Assembly (NCBI GenBank): GCA_017447865.1
Contig: JAFSMO010000092.1
Span: forward strand, 94,954 to 158,953
Direction of reading: 5' to 3'
Source of the DNA: Thermoguttaceae bacterium
GTDB lineage: Bacteria; Planctomycetota; Planctomycetia; Pirellulales; Thermoguttaceae
Length of the DNA stretch: 64,000 nt
Position 1 is the first letter of the stretch; each line of letters begins with the position of its first letter. Positions 48,664 to 57,344 of this stretch are shown here, one piece after another. The notes beneath the pieces are model-generated. The model ran no database searches. It saw only the letters and a program-made list of their open reading frames with translations, and was not told where the DNA came from. A program made the position numbers and the translations under genes.

Positions 48664-49839
48664 GTGTATTACGTTTCCGAGTTGAAAAAAATGACCGTTC
48701 AGGAATTGACCCCGATTGCTCACGAGTATGGTATTACGAGGGTACATAGCCTGCGCAAGGCGGATCTGTTGAACAAAGTCATTCAGAAACTCGACGAAGC
48801 CAACGCTCTGGCGCCGGAACCATTCACCCAGCAGATGCCGCTGGCTCCTCAAACGCCCCCAATCCCGCAGGCGGTAAGCGAGACGCTGGGAGCAAATGAC
48901 CCAACGCGCATCTTCTCGGAACGGTCGAGTAATTCCCTGAAAAAAACCGAGGCTTCTGTCGCCAAAGTCGCAGCGGCCCAGCAGGACAATATTCCGCGCC
49001 TGTATTCCATCCGCTCGAAGCCAAACGATTTGGCCTATCTGCCAGACGCCCACAGCGACATTCCGAACGACTCTTTTGTGCTCGATATGATCGACCCGTA
49101 CTGGCTTCACGCAACGTGGTGCCTCCGGAGAACGACCATCGATCGCGCCAAAATGGCCCTCGGCCAGTACTGGTACATGGCCAAGCCGATGCTTCGGCTG
49201 ACCGTTCTGAGTGACGGCGATTCAGGAACCGGCGGAAGGTTCCAGCTTCTGCGCGACGTTTTGATCCACGGCCACGTAAACCACTGGTTTCTTCCGGTCT
49301 CCAAACCGCCGGCGACGTATCTGGCCGAAATTGGCTACTACAGCCCGGAACAGAAAAAATTCTGCGGGCTGATGAAGAGTAACGTCATTTCCACTCCGCA
49401 CGCCCGCAATGCTCTGCGCTACGAGCAGTCTGCCGAAGTCGCGTGGATGTCGGTCTGCGGCCTTCAGCCGGCGAAACTTCCCCCGTGGTCGCCCAAGAAT
49501 CACAATTTATACAAAAAATGGGCCGAAAAAACGAATCAGCCCCTCGCGGCGGACAGTACGGCCCTGAAGGTTAATGCACCCGAAATGACGAGCGATGAAC
49601 TTCCTCTGCGGGTTTCGACCGAGCTGGTCCTTTACGGAAGCACGACCCCGGACAGTCAGGTGACGATGAATCAGGAGTGGGTCGCGACCCAGCCCGACGG
49701 AACGTTTATGATGCGGATCGAGGTCCCCGAGCAGGGGCGCCAGATGATGCAGATCGACTCGAAAAACCGCGGCGGCAAACAGTCCATGGTTCTGACGATC
49801 GAGCGCACGACACAAGTCATTGATGAAAAGAACTCGTAG
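48664..49839 (+). CDS. DUF4912 protein with N-terminal Rho/SAP-like domain
   Basis: A 391-residue cytosolic protein. Residues 1-45 (YVSELKKMTVQELTPIAHEY, then GITRVHSLRKADLLNKVIQK) form a Rho_N/SAP-like helix-loop-helix that usually binds nucleic acid. A Pro/Gln-rich linker follows. Residues about 140-260 match the DUF4912 pattern (DPYWLHATWCLRRTTIDRAK, DVLIHGHVNHWFLPVSKP, YLAEIGYYSPEQKKFCGLMK), and a C-terminal strand-rich part (RVSTELVLYGSTTPDSQVTM) resembles a beta-sandwich repeat. The start codon is GTG, supported by AAGGAG upstream. Family function is unknown. It ends at a strong bidirectional terminator. Confidence 0.82.
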   Translation: MYYVSELKKMTVQELTPIAHEYGITRVHSLRKADLLNKVIQKLDEANALAPEPFTQQMPLAPQTPPIPQAVSETLGANDPTRIFSERSSNSLKKTEASVAKVAAAQQDNIPRLYSIRSKPNDLAYLPDAHSDIPNDSFVLDMIDPYWLHATWCLRRTTIDRAKMALGQYWYMAKPMLRLTVLSDGDSGTGGRFQLLRDVLIHGHVNHWFLPVSKPPATYLAEIGYYSPEQKKFCGLMKSNVISTPHARNALRYEQSAEVAWMSVCGLQPAKLPPWSPKNHNLYKKWAEKTNQPLAADSTALKVNAPEMTSDELPLRVSTELVLYGSTTPDSQVTMNQEWVATQPDGTFMMRIEVPEQGRQMMQIDSKNRGGKQSMVLTIERTTQVIDEKNS

Positions 49840-49846
49840 AAAAAAC

Positions 49847-49886
49847 AAAAAAGGGCTTTGAGTATCCGTTGCTCAAAACCCTTTTT
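49847..49886. terminator. Bidirectional terminator
   Basis: AAAAAAGGGCTTTGAG (49847-49862) and CTCAAAACCCTTTTT (49872-49886) form a long stem with A and T tracts on opposite sides, serving the convergent DUF4912 and barrel genes. Confidence 0.88.
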
Positions 49887-49915
49887 CATTCAAGAGGATT
49901 CGTGTTTAATGTTTC

Positions 49916-51511
49916 TCACCAAACGGCAGTGCATTTCAGCATCAGCGACTGGTAAATGGTGTATGACGTGTCATTAATGGAGTCGTTCGGACTGTAGGAA
50001 GTATTTCTCGCTGCCGTGGCGGTTCCGCCGAGGACCGAAACATCGTAGCCGAATCTCCATTTGAGGTGTTTGCCGGTTTTAAGTGTCGCAAAGATTCCCC
50101 AAAGTCCCTGATAGGCGATGCCTGTATTGTTGATGCTCGACATGTAATCGTCACTCACAGAGGTCGTCACTTTCTCAAAATTGAGGTATGGGTTAAACTG
50201 CCACCTCATGCCCCAGCTCCAGATGCAATGTTTATCCTGGAACTCACCGCCAAACACGAAACCGACCATGTCGTTGCTCGTTTTGTTTTTCACAGAGCCT
50301 TCCTCTGTACCAGCGAAAGTGTAATCTGAGCCATCCGTGCTGGAGTAAACATTGGAGTAACCGTTCCAGTTCAAAGTTTCTGTGGTGTTGATGTAGCTGA
50401 GACCAAACAAGTGGGTATAACTGAGACCCCCTTGACATTCACGGGTCCAGGTTCCGTTCGGATGTCCAATGAGCGGATCCGGGCGGCCGCGTTTGCGGAT
50501 CTGGAAGACCAATTCACCCGTATTCATGTCGATGTCGTACTGCATGTGATGCTGAATCGGCACCGATTTATAGTTTGTGGTGGAGGTCGTATCGTCTTCG
50601 CCGGTCGTTGTTACGGAATCTTCCCAGGAGGTCAAACCTTTGATGGTTCCATACTTGTTTGTGAAAACTGTCGCGGCCGAGGAATTATAATTCTGCGTGT
50701 CTTCATTAATAATGTAAGTGTTTTCCGCTTTCCAGTTATACAAACCGTCAAAGTCCAATTCGGCCCAAATGTCGTAGTTGAACGCGTTGCGCCCAAGGTA
50801 ACGGGTAATACTCAGATTCAAACCGCCGCTAATGTCAAAAGACGTATTAGCGTTCAGTTCCATCACTCCTTCACGGTCTGAAACGTAGAACATCCCAAAG
50901 GACTTTTCCTGCTTGGCATGATGCCGAACGACCGCACCAGCACCGATCTGCCAGAGGTACGGATTCCCGTAGCCCTCGTTGCAGAGCTGACAGGCCGTCG
51001 AACTGGAAGTCGTGGTGTCAGTCATGTAGGAATAAGTTTCCTGCTGCTGGTACGGAGGAAGAGCGGGGTCACGCCGAATCAGGTCGGGAGCCATTTCTTC
51101 CCGTGTTTGAGGATATTCCGCCGGAGGTTCCGGTGTAAATGGCGCTTCAGGAGTGTACTTATTGTTTCGCGGATAGTCCGGAACTGTCGTATAGCCACGG
51201 CCATAAACCGCAGTCCCTTCCCCTTCCATTTCATATATTTCCTGACCATATACCGTCGGGTCAATCGTTTGAACGTTGTCTGAAATCACATATTCCGTTG
51301 GATTTGTGACTCCCTGCGTTGGAGACGCATTTACGTCAAACGGCGACGCCGCCTGAACAGGTACAGCGATTCCATTCGCCTGTCCCTGTGTATTCGCTGC
51401 CGCAAAGTCGTACGGATTTTGTGCTGACGCTCGACCGCCGCTCATCACAGCGATGATCGCAAGCACAAACAGACTTTGGTGAAGCAGCCTGTATTTGTTC
51501 TTGTTACTCAC
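49916..51511 (-). CDS. Putative outer-membrane beta-barrel protein (BBP7-like)
   Basis: A 531-residue exported protein. The signal peptide contains LFVLAIIAVMSGGRASAQ. Residues 30-165 are a Pro/Tyr/Glu-rich, Asn-rich region (YDFAAANTQGQANGIAV, PEAPFTPEPPAEYPQTREE) containing one CQLC pair. From about residue 185, alternating-polarity strands rich in Tyr, Trp, Ser and Thr dominate (LNLSITRYLGRNAFNYDIWA, YTHLFGLSYINTTETLNWNG, WSWGMRWQFNPYLNFEKV), and the chain ends in an aromatic Trp, typical of outer-membrane barrels. The pattern matches the planctomycete barrel family BBP7, though I cannot confirm the family. The start is GTG, with a strong GAGGAGG upstream. A dyad lies in its promoter region. 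Confidence 0.65.
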   Translation of the reverse strand: MSNKNKYRLLHQSLFVLAIIAVMSGGRASAQNPYDFAAANTQGQANGIAVPVQAASPFDVNASPTQGVTNPTEYVISDNVQTIDPTVYGQEIYEMEGEGTAVYGRGYTTVPDYPRNNKYTPEAPFTPEPPAEYPQTREEMAPDLIRRDPALPPYQQQETYSYMTDTTTSSSTACQLCNEGYGNPYLWQIGAGAVVRHHAKQEKSFGMFYVSDREGVMELNANTSFDISGGLNLSITRYLGRNAFNYDIWAELDFDGLYNWKAENTYIINEDTQNYNSSAATVFTNKYGTIKGLTSWEDSVTTTGEDDTTSTTNYKSVPIQHHMQYDIDMNTGELVFQIRKRGRPDPLIGHPNGTWTRECQGGLSYTHLFGLSYINTTETLNWNGYSNVYSSTDGSDYTFAGTEEGSVKNKTSNDMVGFVFGGEFQDKHCIWSWGMRWQFNPYLNFEKVTTSVSDDYMSSINNTGIAYQGLWGIFATLKTGKHLKWRFGYDVSVLGGTATAARNTSYSPNDSINDTSYTIYQSLMLKCTAVW

Positions 51512-51540
51512 GAGGTCCTCCTCTTAAATATTCACTACAT

Positions 51541-51564
51541 ACTTCCAGAGTATATATTGGAAGT
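51541..51564. promoter_or_regulatory. Dyad in the promoter region of the barrel gene
   Basis: ACTTCCA, 10 nt including TATATA, TGGAAGT: a perfect 7-bp inverted repeat 30-53 nt upstream of the barrel start codon. It is a candidate operator. In the rest of the 51512-51850 gap, the only other feature seen is the sigma-factor promoter. Confidence 0.45.
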
Positions 51565-51754
51565 CTGTTACTCATATAATCGGCAAATCTTAACCGTTCA
51601 TATAGTTATAACTGAAAATATTTTAATAAAACTTAAATTTACTAAAGAAGTTATAATCAGAACAGTTCTCTCTATCTTGCCTGTTTTTACAGAAAGGCAG
51701 TTTGGGAAGAATCTCTTTTTTTTGATTTTTTTCAAAAAGTTTGCCGGGAAATCC

Positions 51755-51783
51755 TTGCAATTTCTGTGAACACGCGTTATAAT
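51755..51783 (+). promoter_or_regulatory. Promoter of the sigma-factor gene
   Basis: TTGCAA (51755-51760), a 17-nt spacer and a perfect TATAAT (51778-51783), 68 nt before the start codon: a housekeeping-type promoter rather than an obvious ECF autoregulatory site. Confidence 0.75.
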
Positions 51784-51850
51784 AGAATAGAATATTCCAG
51801 CTTTTGTGTGAAACTTTTCAGTTTCCACTCAAACCATCCCGGAGGAAAAA

Positions 51851-52411
51851 ATGGCACTCTCTGATTTCGATCGCAATTTAATCGAGCGCTGTATGCAAAA
51901 ACAGGCTTTGGCCTGGGAAGAATTCGTGGATCGGTTTGGCGGTCTGGTTTCGTTCATCGTGCAAACCACGTGCAAAGACCGGAATTTCAATCTGGACCCC
52001 ATGACCCACGATGATCTGGTTCAGGAAGTTTTCATTCGTATCCTTTCGGAGAATTTCGTCGTTCTGCGCCGCTTTCGCGGAAATTGCAGTCTGGCCAGCT
52101 ACCTGACGGTCATCGCGCGCCGCGTCACGGTAAAGGCGTTGCTGACGAAGTATATGTCGGTGGAAAAAACGAACGCGAGCGAAGAAGACCTTACCACCTC
52201 CAATGAGGAACCGGTCGAAGCGATCATCGAAAACATGGACGAAATTCTGTATTTGATTTCCCACCTTCCCGAGCGCGAGGCGAAGATCGTGCGGATGTAC
52301 CACCTGGAGCAGAAATCGTATGCCGAGATCAGCGCCGTGATGGGGATTCCCGAAAATTCCGTCGGGCCGATTCTTTCCCGTGCCCGGGAAGTGATGCGCC
52401 AGAACGGCTGA
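51851..52411 (+). CDS. ECF-type RNA polymerase sigma factor
   Basis: A 186-residue sigma-70 family protein with only regions 2 and 4. Region 2 contains WEEFVDRFGGLVSFIVQTTC and DDLVQEVFIRILSENFVVLR followed by GNCSLASYLTVIARRVT, the -10 recognition and melting segment. An acidic linker (SEEDLTTSNEEPVEAIIE) joins it to region 4 (LPEREAKIVRMYHLEQKSYA, then EISAVMGIPENSVGPILSRA), the -35 helix-turn-helix. GGAGG lies upstream of the ATG. No anti-sigma gene is adjacent; the next gene, 28 nt away, encodes an RNase HII-like protein and may be co-transcribed. Confidence 0.93.
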   Translation: MALSDFDRNLIERCMQKQALAWEEFVDRFGGLVSFIVQTTCKDRNFNLDPMTHDDLVQEVFIRILSENFVVLRRFRGNCSLASYLTVIARRVTVKALLTKYMSVEKTNASEEDLTTSNEEPVEAIIENMDEILYLISHLPEREAKIVRMYHLEQKSYAEISAVMGIPENSVGPILSRAREVMRQNG

Positions 52412-52439
52412 CGCGGTGAAGAAGTGACGTTTTGCTAAA

Positions 52440-53432
52440 ATGTACTATCTGATCGGAACAGACGAGGCGGGCTACGGCCCCAATCTCGGGCCGCTCGCGG
52501 TGACGGCGACTCTTTGGCGCGTGGAAGACGACGCGCTGTCCCCCGAAACGCTCTTCGACGCCCTGCGGCCGGTGGTGGTCACGTCGCCCGGACGTGGAAA
52601 AGGGCTGGAGGTCCCGATCGCCGACTCTAAAAAGTTGCACCGTCACGGAACTCTCGAACCGCTGGAGCGCGGGATCTTTGCTTCGCTGAACGCTCTTGGG
52701 CTCGTGACGGATGAACCGGTGGAGACCGCGTCTCTGTGTGACCTGATCTGCGGGCCGGAATTCGCTCAGGAGCGCCGCTCCGTAATCTGGCACACGCCGG
52801 AAACGGAGGAAAAACTCCCTCGGGATCTGCCCCGGGCCCGCGTGGCGGAACTCGGCTCGGCCCTGCGCGAAACGATGGAGAAAACCGGCGTACGTCTGTG
52901 CGGCATTCGGTCAGAACTCGTGTTTCCGCGTCGGTTCAATGACGGCGTGGAGGCGGTGGACTCGAAGGGGGTCTTTCTCTCCGACACGACATTAATATTA
53001 ATAGTGCGATTCTGGAACGAGCTTCTTCAAAACGTGCGGAAAAAAGCCGAAGTGCGGGTTTTCTGCGACAAACACGGCGGTCGGAACTTCTACCTGCCGA
53101 CGCTGATGGACTTTTTCCCGGCCCTGCCGTTCTGTGTGGTGGAAGAGGGCCGCGCCGCCAGCGAGTACGTGCACTACGGCGAGCGCATCGACCTGCGGAT
53201 CCGATTCCAGGCCAAAGGCGAAGCCCTGCTCCCGGTGGCGTTGGCCTCGATGGTGAGCAAGTACCTGCGGGAGATCTCGATGGACCGGTTCAACGCCTGG
53301 TGGCTCTCCCAGATCCCGGGCCTCACCCCCACGGCCGGCTACCCGCTCGACGCAAAGCGGTTCCGGGAGGAAATTTCTGAAAAGATGCAAGAGCTGAAAA
53401 TCGACTGGCGCGAAATGTGGCGGAATCGATAA
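52440..53432 (+). CDS. RNase HII-like protein, enlarged and variant
   Basis: A 330-residue protein with the hallmarks of RNase HII spread over a longer chain. GTDEAGYGPNLGPLAVTA (D8, E9) equals the DEAGRGPLAGPVV metal-binding block, ADSKKL (62-66) equals the DSKKL block, VRVFCDKHGGR supplies the third acid (D210), and QAKGEALLPVALASMVSKYL equals the KADAxxxxxAAASIIAK helix, with Glu261 in place of the usual Asp. Normal RNase HII is about 200-220 residues; here an insert of over 100 residues lies between the second and third motifs. Cleavage of RNA-DNA hybrids is plausible but not certain. There is no clear ribosome-binding site; translation may follow from the sigma gene. Confidence 0.72.
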   Translation: MYYLIGTDEAGYGPNLGPLAVTATLWRVEDDALSPETLFDALRPVVVTSPGRGKGLEVPIADSKKLHRHGTLEPLERGIFASLNALGLVTDEPVETASLCDLICGPEFAQERRSVIWHTPETEEKLPRDLPRARVAELGSALRETMEKTGVRLCGIRSELVFPRRFNDGVEAVDSKGVFLSDTTLILIVRFWNELLQNVRKKAEVRVFCDKHGGRNFYLPTLMDFFPALPFCVVEEGRAASEYVHYGERIDLRIRFQAKGEALLPVALASMVSKYLREISMDRFNAWWLSQIPGLTPTAGYPLDAKRFREEISEKMQELKIDWREMWRNR

Positions 53433-53467
53433 TTAAGCCCATTCTTGAACGAGGAAAGAGAAAATTT

Positions 53468-53724
53468 CAAAATCCCGTGTACGCGACAATTAATCTCTCC
53501 GGGAAAGTCCGAAGCCGCACCAGGCCCCGCGGATCAGGCAGATGAGGCGGATTTGGGCGGATTTTTAAATAAAAAAGGTTGGAAGTGAAACTGACTTGGA
53601 GTCTGGAATGAGAGTTTCAAGAAATTCCTCTTAAATATTTAAATCCAATCCGCCCAAATCCGCCTCATCCGCCTGATCCGCGGGGCCTATAGTCGCTGGA
53701 CGCGGCAGCGAGCTGGGCGTGAAC
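53468..53724. repeat. Family B long inverted repeat, copy B3
   Basis: It fills the gene-free stretch 53433-53735. The left arm is AGGCCCCGCGGATCAGGCAG plus GGCGGAT units; the right arm is AATCCGCCCAAATCCGCC then GATCCGCGGGGCCTAT (ends 53690). The outer flanks match B1 on both sides, so the unit is about 250 bp. Confidence 0.8.
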
Positions 53725-53735
53725 CTTGGAGTGGT

Positions 53736-55550
53736 TCATTGGTCCCACTCGCCAGAAAGCCGGTGGAGGATTTCTTCCTGCACGTCAAACGGGAGCTCGA
53801 ACCGGATGCCGCGCGGGGTTTCGTGGAACTCGCGGGCCGGGGAAAGGTCCGTCCAGCCGTAGGCGGCGAGGATCTGCGCGTCGTTCTGGAGGAAGGTTTC
53901 ACGCAGTTCTTCGATCTCCTGCCGCCGCTCCTGCGGGTCGTGCAAAAAGTTCATCAGCGTCGTCAGGCCCACCCCCCACTCGCGGCAGAGCCGGCTGCGC
54001 AGCGCATGGAAACGCGTGTCCGGGCGCGTCAACTCCGACGGCGGGAACGGGAACGTAAAGAAACAGTCCGTCGGCGAGTAGCGCAGTTCCTTCCCGATCG
54101 AGCTGCTCGTTTCGCGGACCCACGCCTCATGGATCCCGGAGTTCAAAATCGCCAGCAGACTCTCCGAGCGGGTCGGGAACAAAATCGTGGACTCCGAGTA
54201 GATCGCGTCGGTCGGAACCCACGTCGGGGCGAGGTACTTCGAGTGGCGCGTCTGGATCAGGACCTTTTCGAGCTTCTGCTCGCGGATGATTTTCATTAAG
54301 GCCGGTCGTTTGTCGCCGAAATGCCACCAGTATTTCCGGTGAGCCTTCCGCCGGACGTTTTCGCGGACCGGTTTCACGCGCTCACGCACGATCTTCAGCG
54401 GGAGCGGGTACTCCTCCGCCCGGTCCAGAGGCCAGTCGCCGAACGAGATCACGTACCGGCGTGGCGTCATCCGCATCGGGTCCGGCGCCGAGAAGACGTC
54501 ATCGCCCGTGAAGTACGGGAAGATCACGTCCCGATTTCGCGGGTCGGCATCCAAAAGGTCCCGCGCCTCGGCCGGCGTCAGAATGAACCCCTTCGCCGCC
54601 AGCACGCACCCCTGAAAGCAAAGCGTTTCGTTCTCGGGAAACCTGTGCAAAAGTCGGCCGGGATCCAGGTGCTTGAGCGACGCGAAAATCTTCGGGACCG
54701 GCTTCCCGTTCAGAATCGGCGCGGGGGCGGAGAGATTCGAACCTTTGGGAAAGAACAAATGGATCGCCGTCACTTCGACCGCGGCGGTTCCCGGCCACGG
54801 GAACGTTTCGGCCCGGTAAATCACGGCTCCGTCCGCCAGCAGAACGTCCAGCCCCGACGTGCGGGAATCCCCCTCCGAAATCGTGTTGGTCGCGAGGAAA
54901 GCGCAGACGCCGCCCGGCTTCAGAAGACGCGAGGCCAGCAGAAAGAAGTAAACGCAAAGGTCCGCGTTTCCGCTCGCGCCGTCGGTAAAATCGTGCGTGA
55001 GGAACCGGAAGTAATCGTCCCCAAGCGCACGCCGAATCTTGCGCCCCCCCAAAAACGGCGGGTTTCCCAGAACCAGATCGAACTGCGGGGAGGACGCGCC
55101 GCCAAAATGCTTCAGACTGTCGGCGCAGATGAGATTTCGGCCGGGATCCAGATCGGGAAAACCGCAGAATTCGCCGAGAATTTCCCGAGCGACGGCGACG
55201 GCCCCCGGGTCAATGTCGGCCCCAAAAAGGCAGTTGGCGGCGATCCGGGCGGGAATATCCGGGGCGTTTTCCCCCTGCTGCGCGAGAAAATCGGTCAGCT
55301 GGGCACACGTTTCGAGCAGAAAAATCCCCGCGCCGAGTGCCGGGTCGAGAATCCGCAGCGAAAGAATTTCCTCCAGCGTCTTGGGCGTTCCATCCGGCCG
55401 GTACACCAGCGGCGCCAGCGCGTCCCGGACCAGCCGCCGGGCCACCTCGAGCGGCGTGTAGTGGACCCCGACCCCGCGGGAACGGGTTTCGTAAGCGTAC
55501 GCTTTTTGCGCGAGGTGGGCGTAATTCACGGGAAAAACGGCTCCATTCAA
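53736..55550 (-). CDS. MmeI-type DNA adenine methyltransferase lacking nuclease and spacer domains
   Basis: A 604-residue gamma-type N6-adenine DNA methyltransferase. HYTPLEVARRLV precedes motif I (D69-PALGAG), FGADIDPGAVAVA is motif II, and DLVLGNPPFLGG contains catalytic motif IV (N163-PPF). The C-terminal half resembles the MmeI target-recognition domain: RRYVISFGDWPLDRAEEY, VKPVRENVRRKAHRKYWWHF, ILNSGIHEAWVRE, ELRYSPTDCFFTFPFPP, and a final AAYGW. MmeI itself is about 920 residues with an N-terminal nuclease and a helical spacer; both are missing, so it may methylate without cutting or use an unlinked nuclease. The start is uncertain: TTG at 55550 or GTG at 55529, which has GGAG upstream. 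Confidence 0.85.
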   Translation of the reverse strand: MNGAVFPVNYAHLAQKAYAYETRSRGVGVHYTPLEVARRLVRDALAPLVYRPDGTPKTLEEILSLRILDPALGAGIFLLETCAQLTDFLAQQGENAPDIPARIAANCLFGADIDPGAVAVAREILGEFCGFPDLDPGRNLICADSLKHFGGASSPQFDLVLGNPPFLGGRKIRRALGDDYFRFLTHDFTDGASGNADLCVYFFLLASRLLKPGGVCAFLATNTISEGDSRTSGLDVLLADGAVIYRAETFPWPGTAAVEVTAIHLFFPKGSNLSAPAPILNGKPVPKIFASLKHLDPGRLLHRFPENETLCFQGCVLAAKGFILTPAEARDLLDADPRNRDVIFPYFTGDDVFSAPDPMRMTPRRYVISFGDWPLDRAEEYPLPLKIVRERVKPVRENVRRKAHRKYWWHFGDKRPALMKIIREQKLEKVLIQTRHSKYLAPTWVPTDAIYSESTILFPTRSESLLAILNSGIHEAWVRETSSSIGKELRYSPTDCFFTFPFPPSELTRPDTRFHALRSRLCREWGVGLTTLMNFLHDPQERRQEIEELRETFLQNDAQILAAYGWTDLSPAREFHETPRGIRFELPFDVQEEILHRLSGEWDQ

Positions 55551-57295
55551 TCCACCAAAAGGTTGGACTTCAGGTCGGAAAACTCAAAATTCAGCCAAAT
55601 CGGTTTTTCCAGTTTAGGAAGCTTTCGCATCTTTTCCAGCGCCTTCGGATCGGCCTTCAGGCCCCACGCCTCGAAAAACGGCTCCAGGTTCCGGCCGGAA
55701 ATTTCCGACGCTTTCTCAATGAACGTCTGGATCTTGGCCGCATCGGTCTCTGGCATCGGCATCTCGCGGTACGCCCGATGCAGGCGCGGGTAGAAATCCG
55801 GCCCAAACGCCAGACGCAGCTGCCAGAAAAGAGCCACTTTCATGAAAACGTCCTGTTCCGCGAGGTAATCCCGGTCCGGTTTTTCGAAGTACTCCGTGAG
55901 TTTCGCCTTCATTTCCGGCGTATCGATGCGCGCGGTGTGGCCAAGCGAGGTCTGCATTTCCAGCGAGAAAATGTTCACCGTCACTTCGGTCATTCCCTGA
56001 AATTCGTACTGATCAAGCTGATGTTCGTGCCCGATCTCGTGCCACGGACCCCAGCCGTTCGAGAAGAATTTTTCGGAGTTGAGGACCGGCTCCACGGCCC
56101 CAAAATGGTAGGCGGTGTACCCGAACGTCGCGAACATGTGACCATGGTCCACCTCGATCAGCCTCATGCGGCAGCGGGGACGAGTGTGAACTGTGGGCTT
56201 GGCGTCCGGCGAATCGGTCTCTTCATCGAATCCCATCAATTTCGCGTAAACGGCCATTAAATATTCGTACTCTTTCAGGATTTTGGCCGGTGAATCCACG
56301 TACTTTTTCACGTTTTCCACGGAGAACGTCATGAGGATCCGCTTGCTGGAAAGCTCCGCCAGACCAACAGGGTTTTTGCCTTCCAGCATTTTTCGCCATT
56401 CCTCCTCGTCGGTTTTTCCAAGCCGGAACAAGGGGATCGGCTTCGCCCCCGAAATGTAGATTTTGGGGAGGGTTTTCTGTTCCGTCGCGTCAAACGGGTT
56501 TTTGACGTAAAGGATTCCGTCAAACGGGGCTTCCAGTACGTTTTCCCCCGGCGCAAGGGTGATCGAGGCCTGCTTTTCCGATTTGCAGAGGCCCATGAGC
56601 GGCAGCGGACCCTTGAGGTCCGCATCGAGCCAAACCGTGAACTTCGCCCCCTCTTTCACCGCCAATCCGGTCGGCTGAAGGTCAGACCAATCAAACCCAC
56701 CGCCGCGGCGCTGCCGTTCCACTACTGCGGACGGTCTTCGGAAAACTGGGACCTTGACCCATTTCCCCTTTGCCAATTTTTCAGAAACGTTGGAAAGCTC
56801 TGAGAAAGCCGTGTCCGGACGGAAGATCACGAATTCGGCCGCACTCGCGAAACCGGCGATTCCTTCCAGAATGTCCAGGCGCAGGGCCGTGCACATAGTC
56901 GGCTCCATCGTAATGTACTGTGCGTCCGGCGTCGGCGAAAGGACGCTCGACCGGACTCTCACCCATTTGTCGTCCGTTCCTTTTTTCACGAAAAGCTTGT
57001 AGCGCCGAAGGATCCCGTTGACCCCCTTCTGACGCGGCAAATACCAGATCTTCTCGACGACTTCCGGCTTCCGAAACGTCACTTCCACCTGGAACGGGTA
57101 CTTTCCCGGCTCTCCCCACGGCGTGTGCCAGATGGTTTCCGGGTTCTGGTCAAACGCGAGCTCGATCCCCTCGCGCGGCTGGGCGCAATTCGCCTTGACG
57201 GTGAATTCCTGCGTCGTAATCGGCTCACTGAGCGCCAAACCAGGCAGGAACATCAAAAACAGGAACGCAATCAAAAAAGTGTGCTTCATCATCAT
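55547..57295 (-). CDS. M60-type secreted zinc metalloprotease
   Basis: A 582-residue exported protein related to enhancin/M60-like peptidases, which act on mucin-type glycoproteins. A signal peptide (LIAFLFLMFLPGLALS) is followed by a discoidin/F5-8-type binding domain (about residues 25-160: EGIELAFDQNPETIWHTPWG, KYPFQVEVTFRKPEVVEKIW). The catalytic centre is WHEIGHEHQ (H419, E420, H423), with the downstream Glu at MTEVTVN (E437), fitting HExxH(8-28)E. The stop codon overlaps the TTG start of the methyltransferase gene by 4 nt, which is probably incidental. There are three consecutive ATGs at the start, and the exact one is unclear. Confidence 0.88.
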   Translation of the reverse strand: MMMKHTFLIAFLFLMFLPGLALSEPITTQEFTVKANCAQPREGIELAFDQNPETIWHTPWGEPGKYPFQVEVTFRKPEVVEKIWYLPRQKGVNGILRRYKLFVKKGTDDKWVRVRSSVLSPTPDAQYITMEPTMCTALRLDILEGIAGFASAAEFVIFRPDTAFSELSNVSEKLAKGKWVKVPVFRRPSAVVERQRRGGGFDWSDLQPTGLAVKEGAKFTVWLDADLKGPLPLMGLCKSEKQASITLAPGENVLEAPFDGILYVKNPFDATEQKTLPKIYISGAKPIPLFRLGKTDEEEWRKMLEGKNPVGLAELSSKRILMTFSVENVKKYVDSPAKILKEYEYLMAVYAKLMGFDEETDSPDAKPTVHTRPRCRMRLIEVDHGHMFATFGYTAYHFGAVEPVLNSEKFFSNGWGPWHEIGHEHQLDQYEFQGMTEVTVNIFSLEMQTSLGHTARIDTPEMKAKLTEYFEKPDRDYLAEQDVFMKVALFWQLRLAFGPDFYPRLHRAYREMPMPETDAAKIQTFIEKASEISGRNLEPFFEAWGLKADPKALEKMRKLPKLEKPIWLNFEFSDLKSNLLVD

Positions 57296-57344
57296 AGGAA
57301 TCCGGAAAAATCAACGAAACTGTAAACCTACACGGTGCTTTTTT

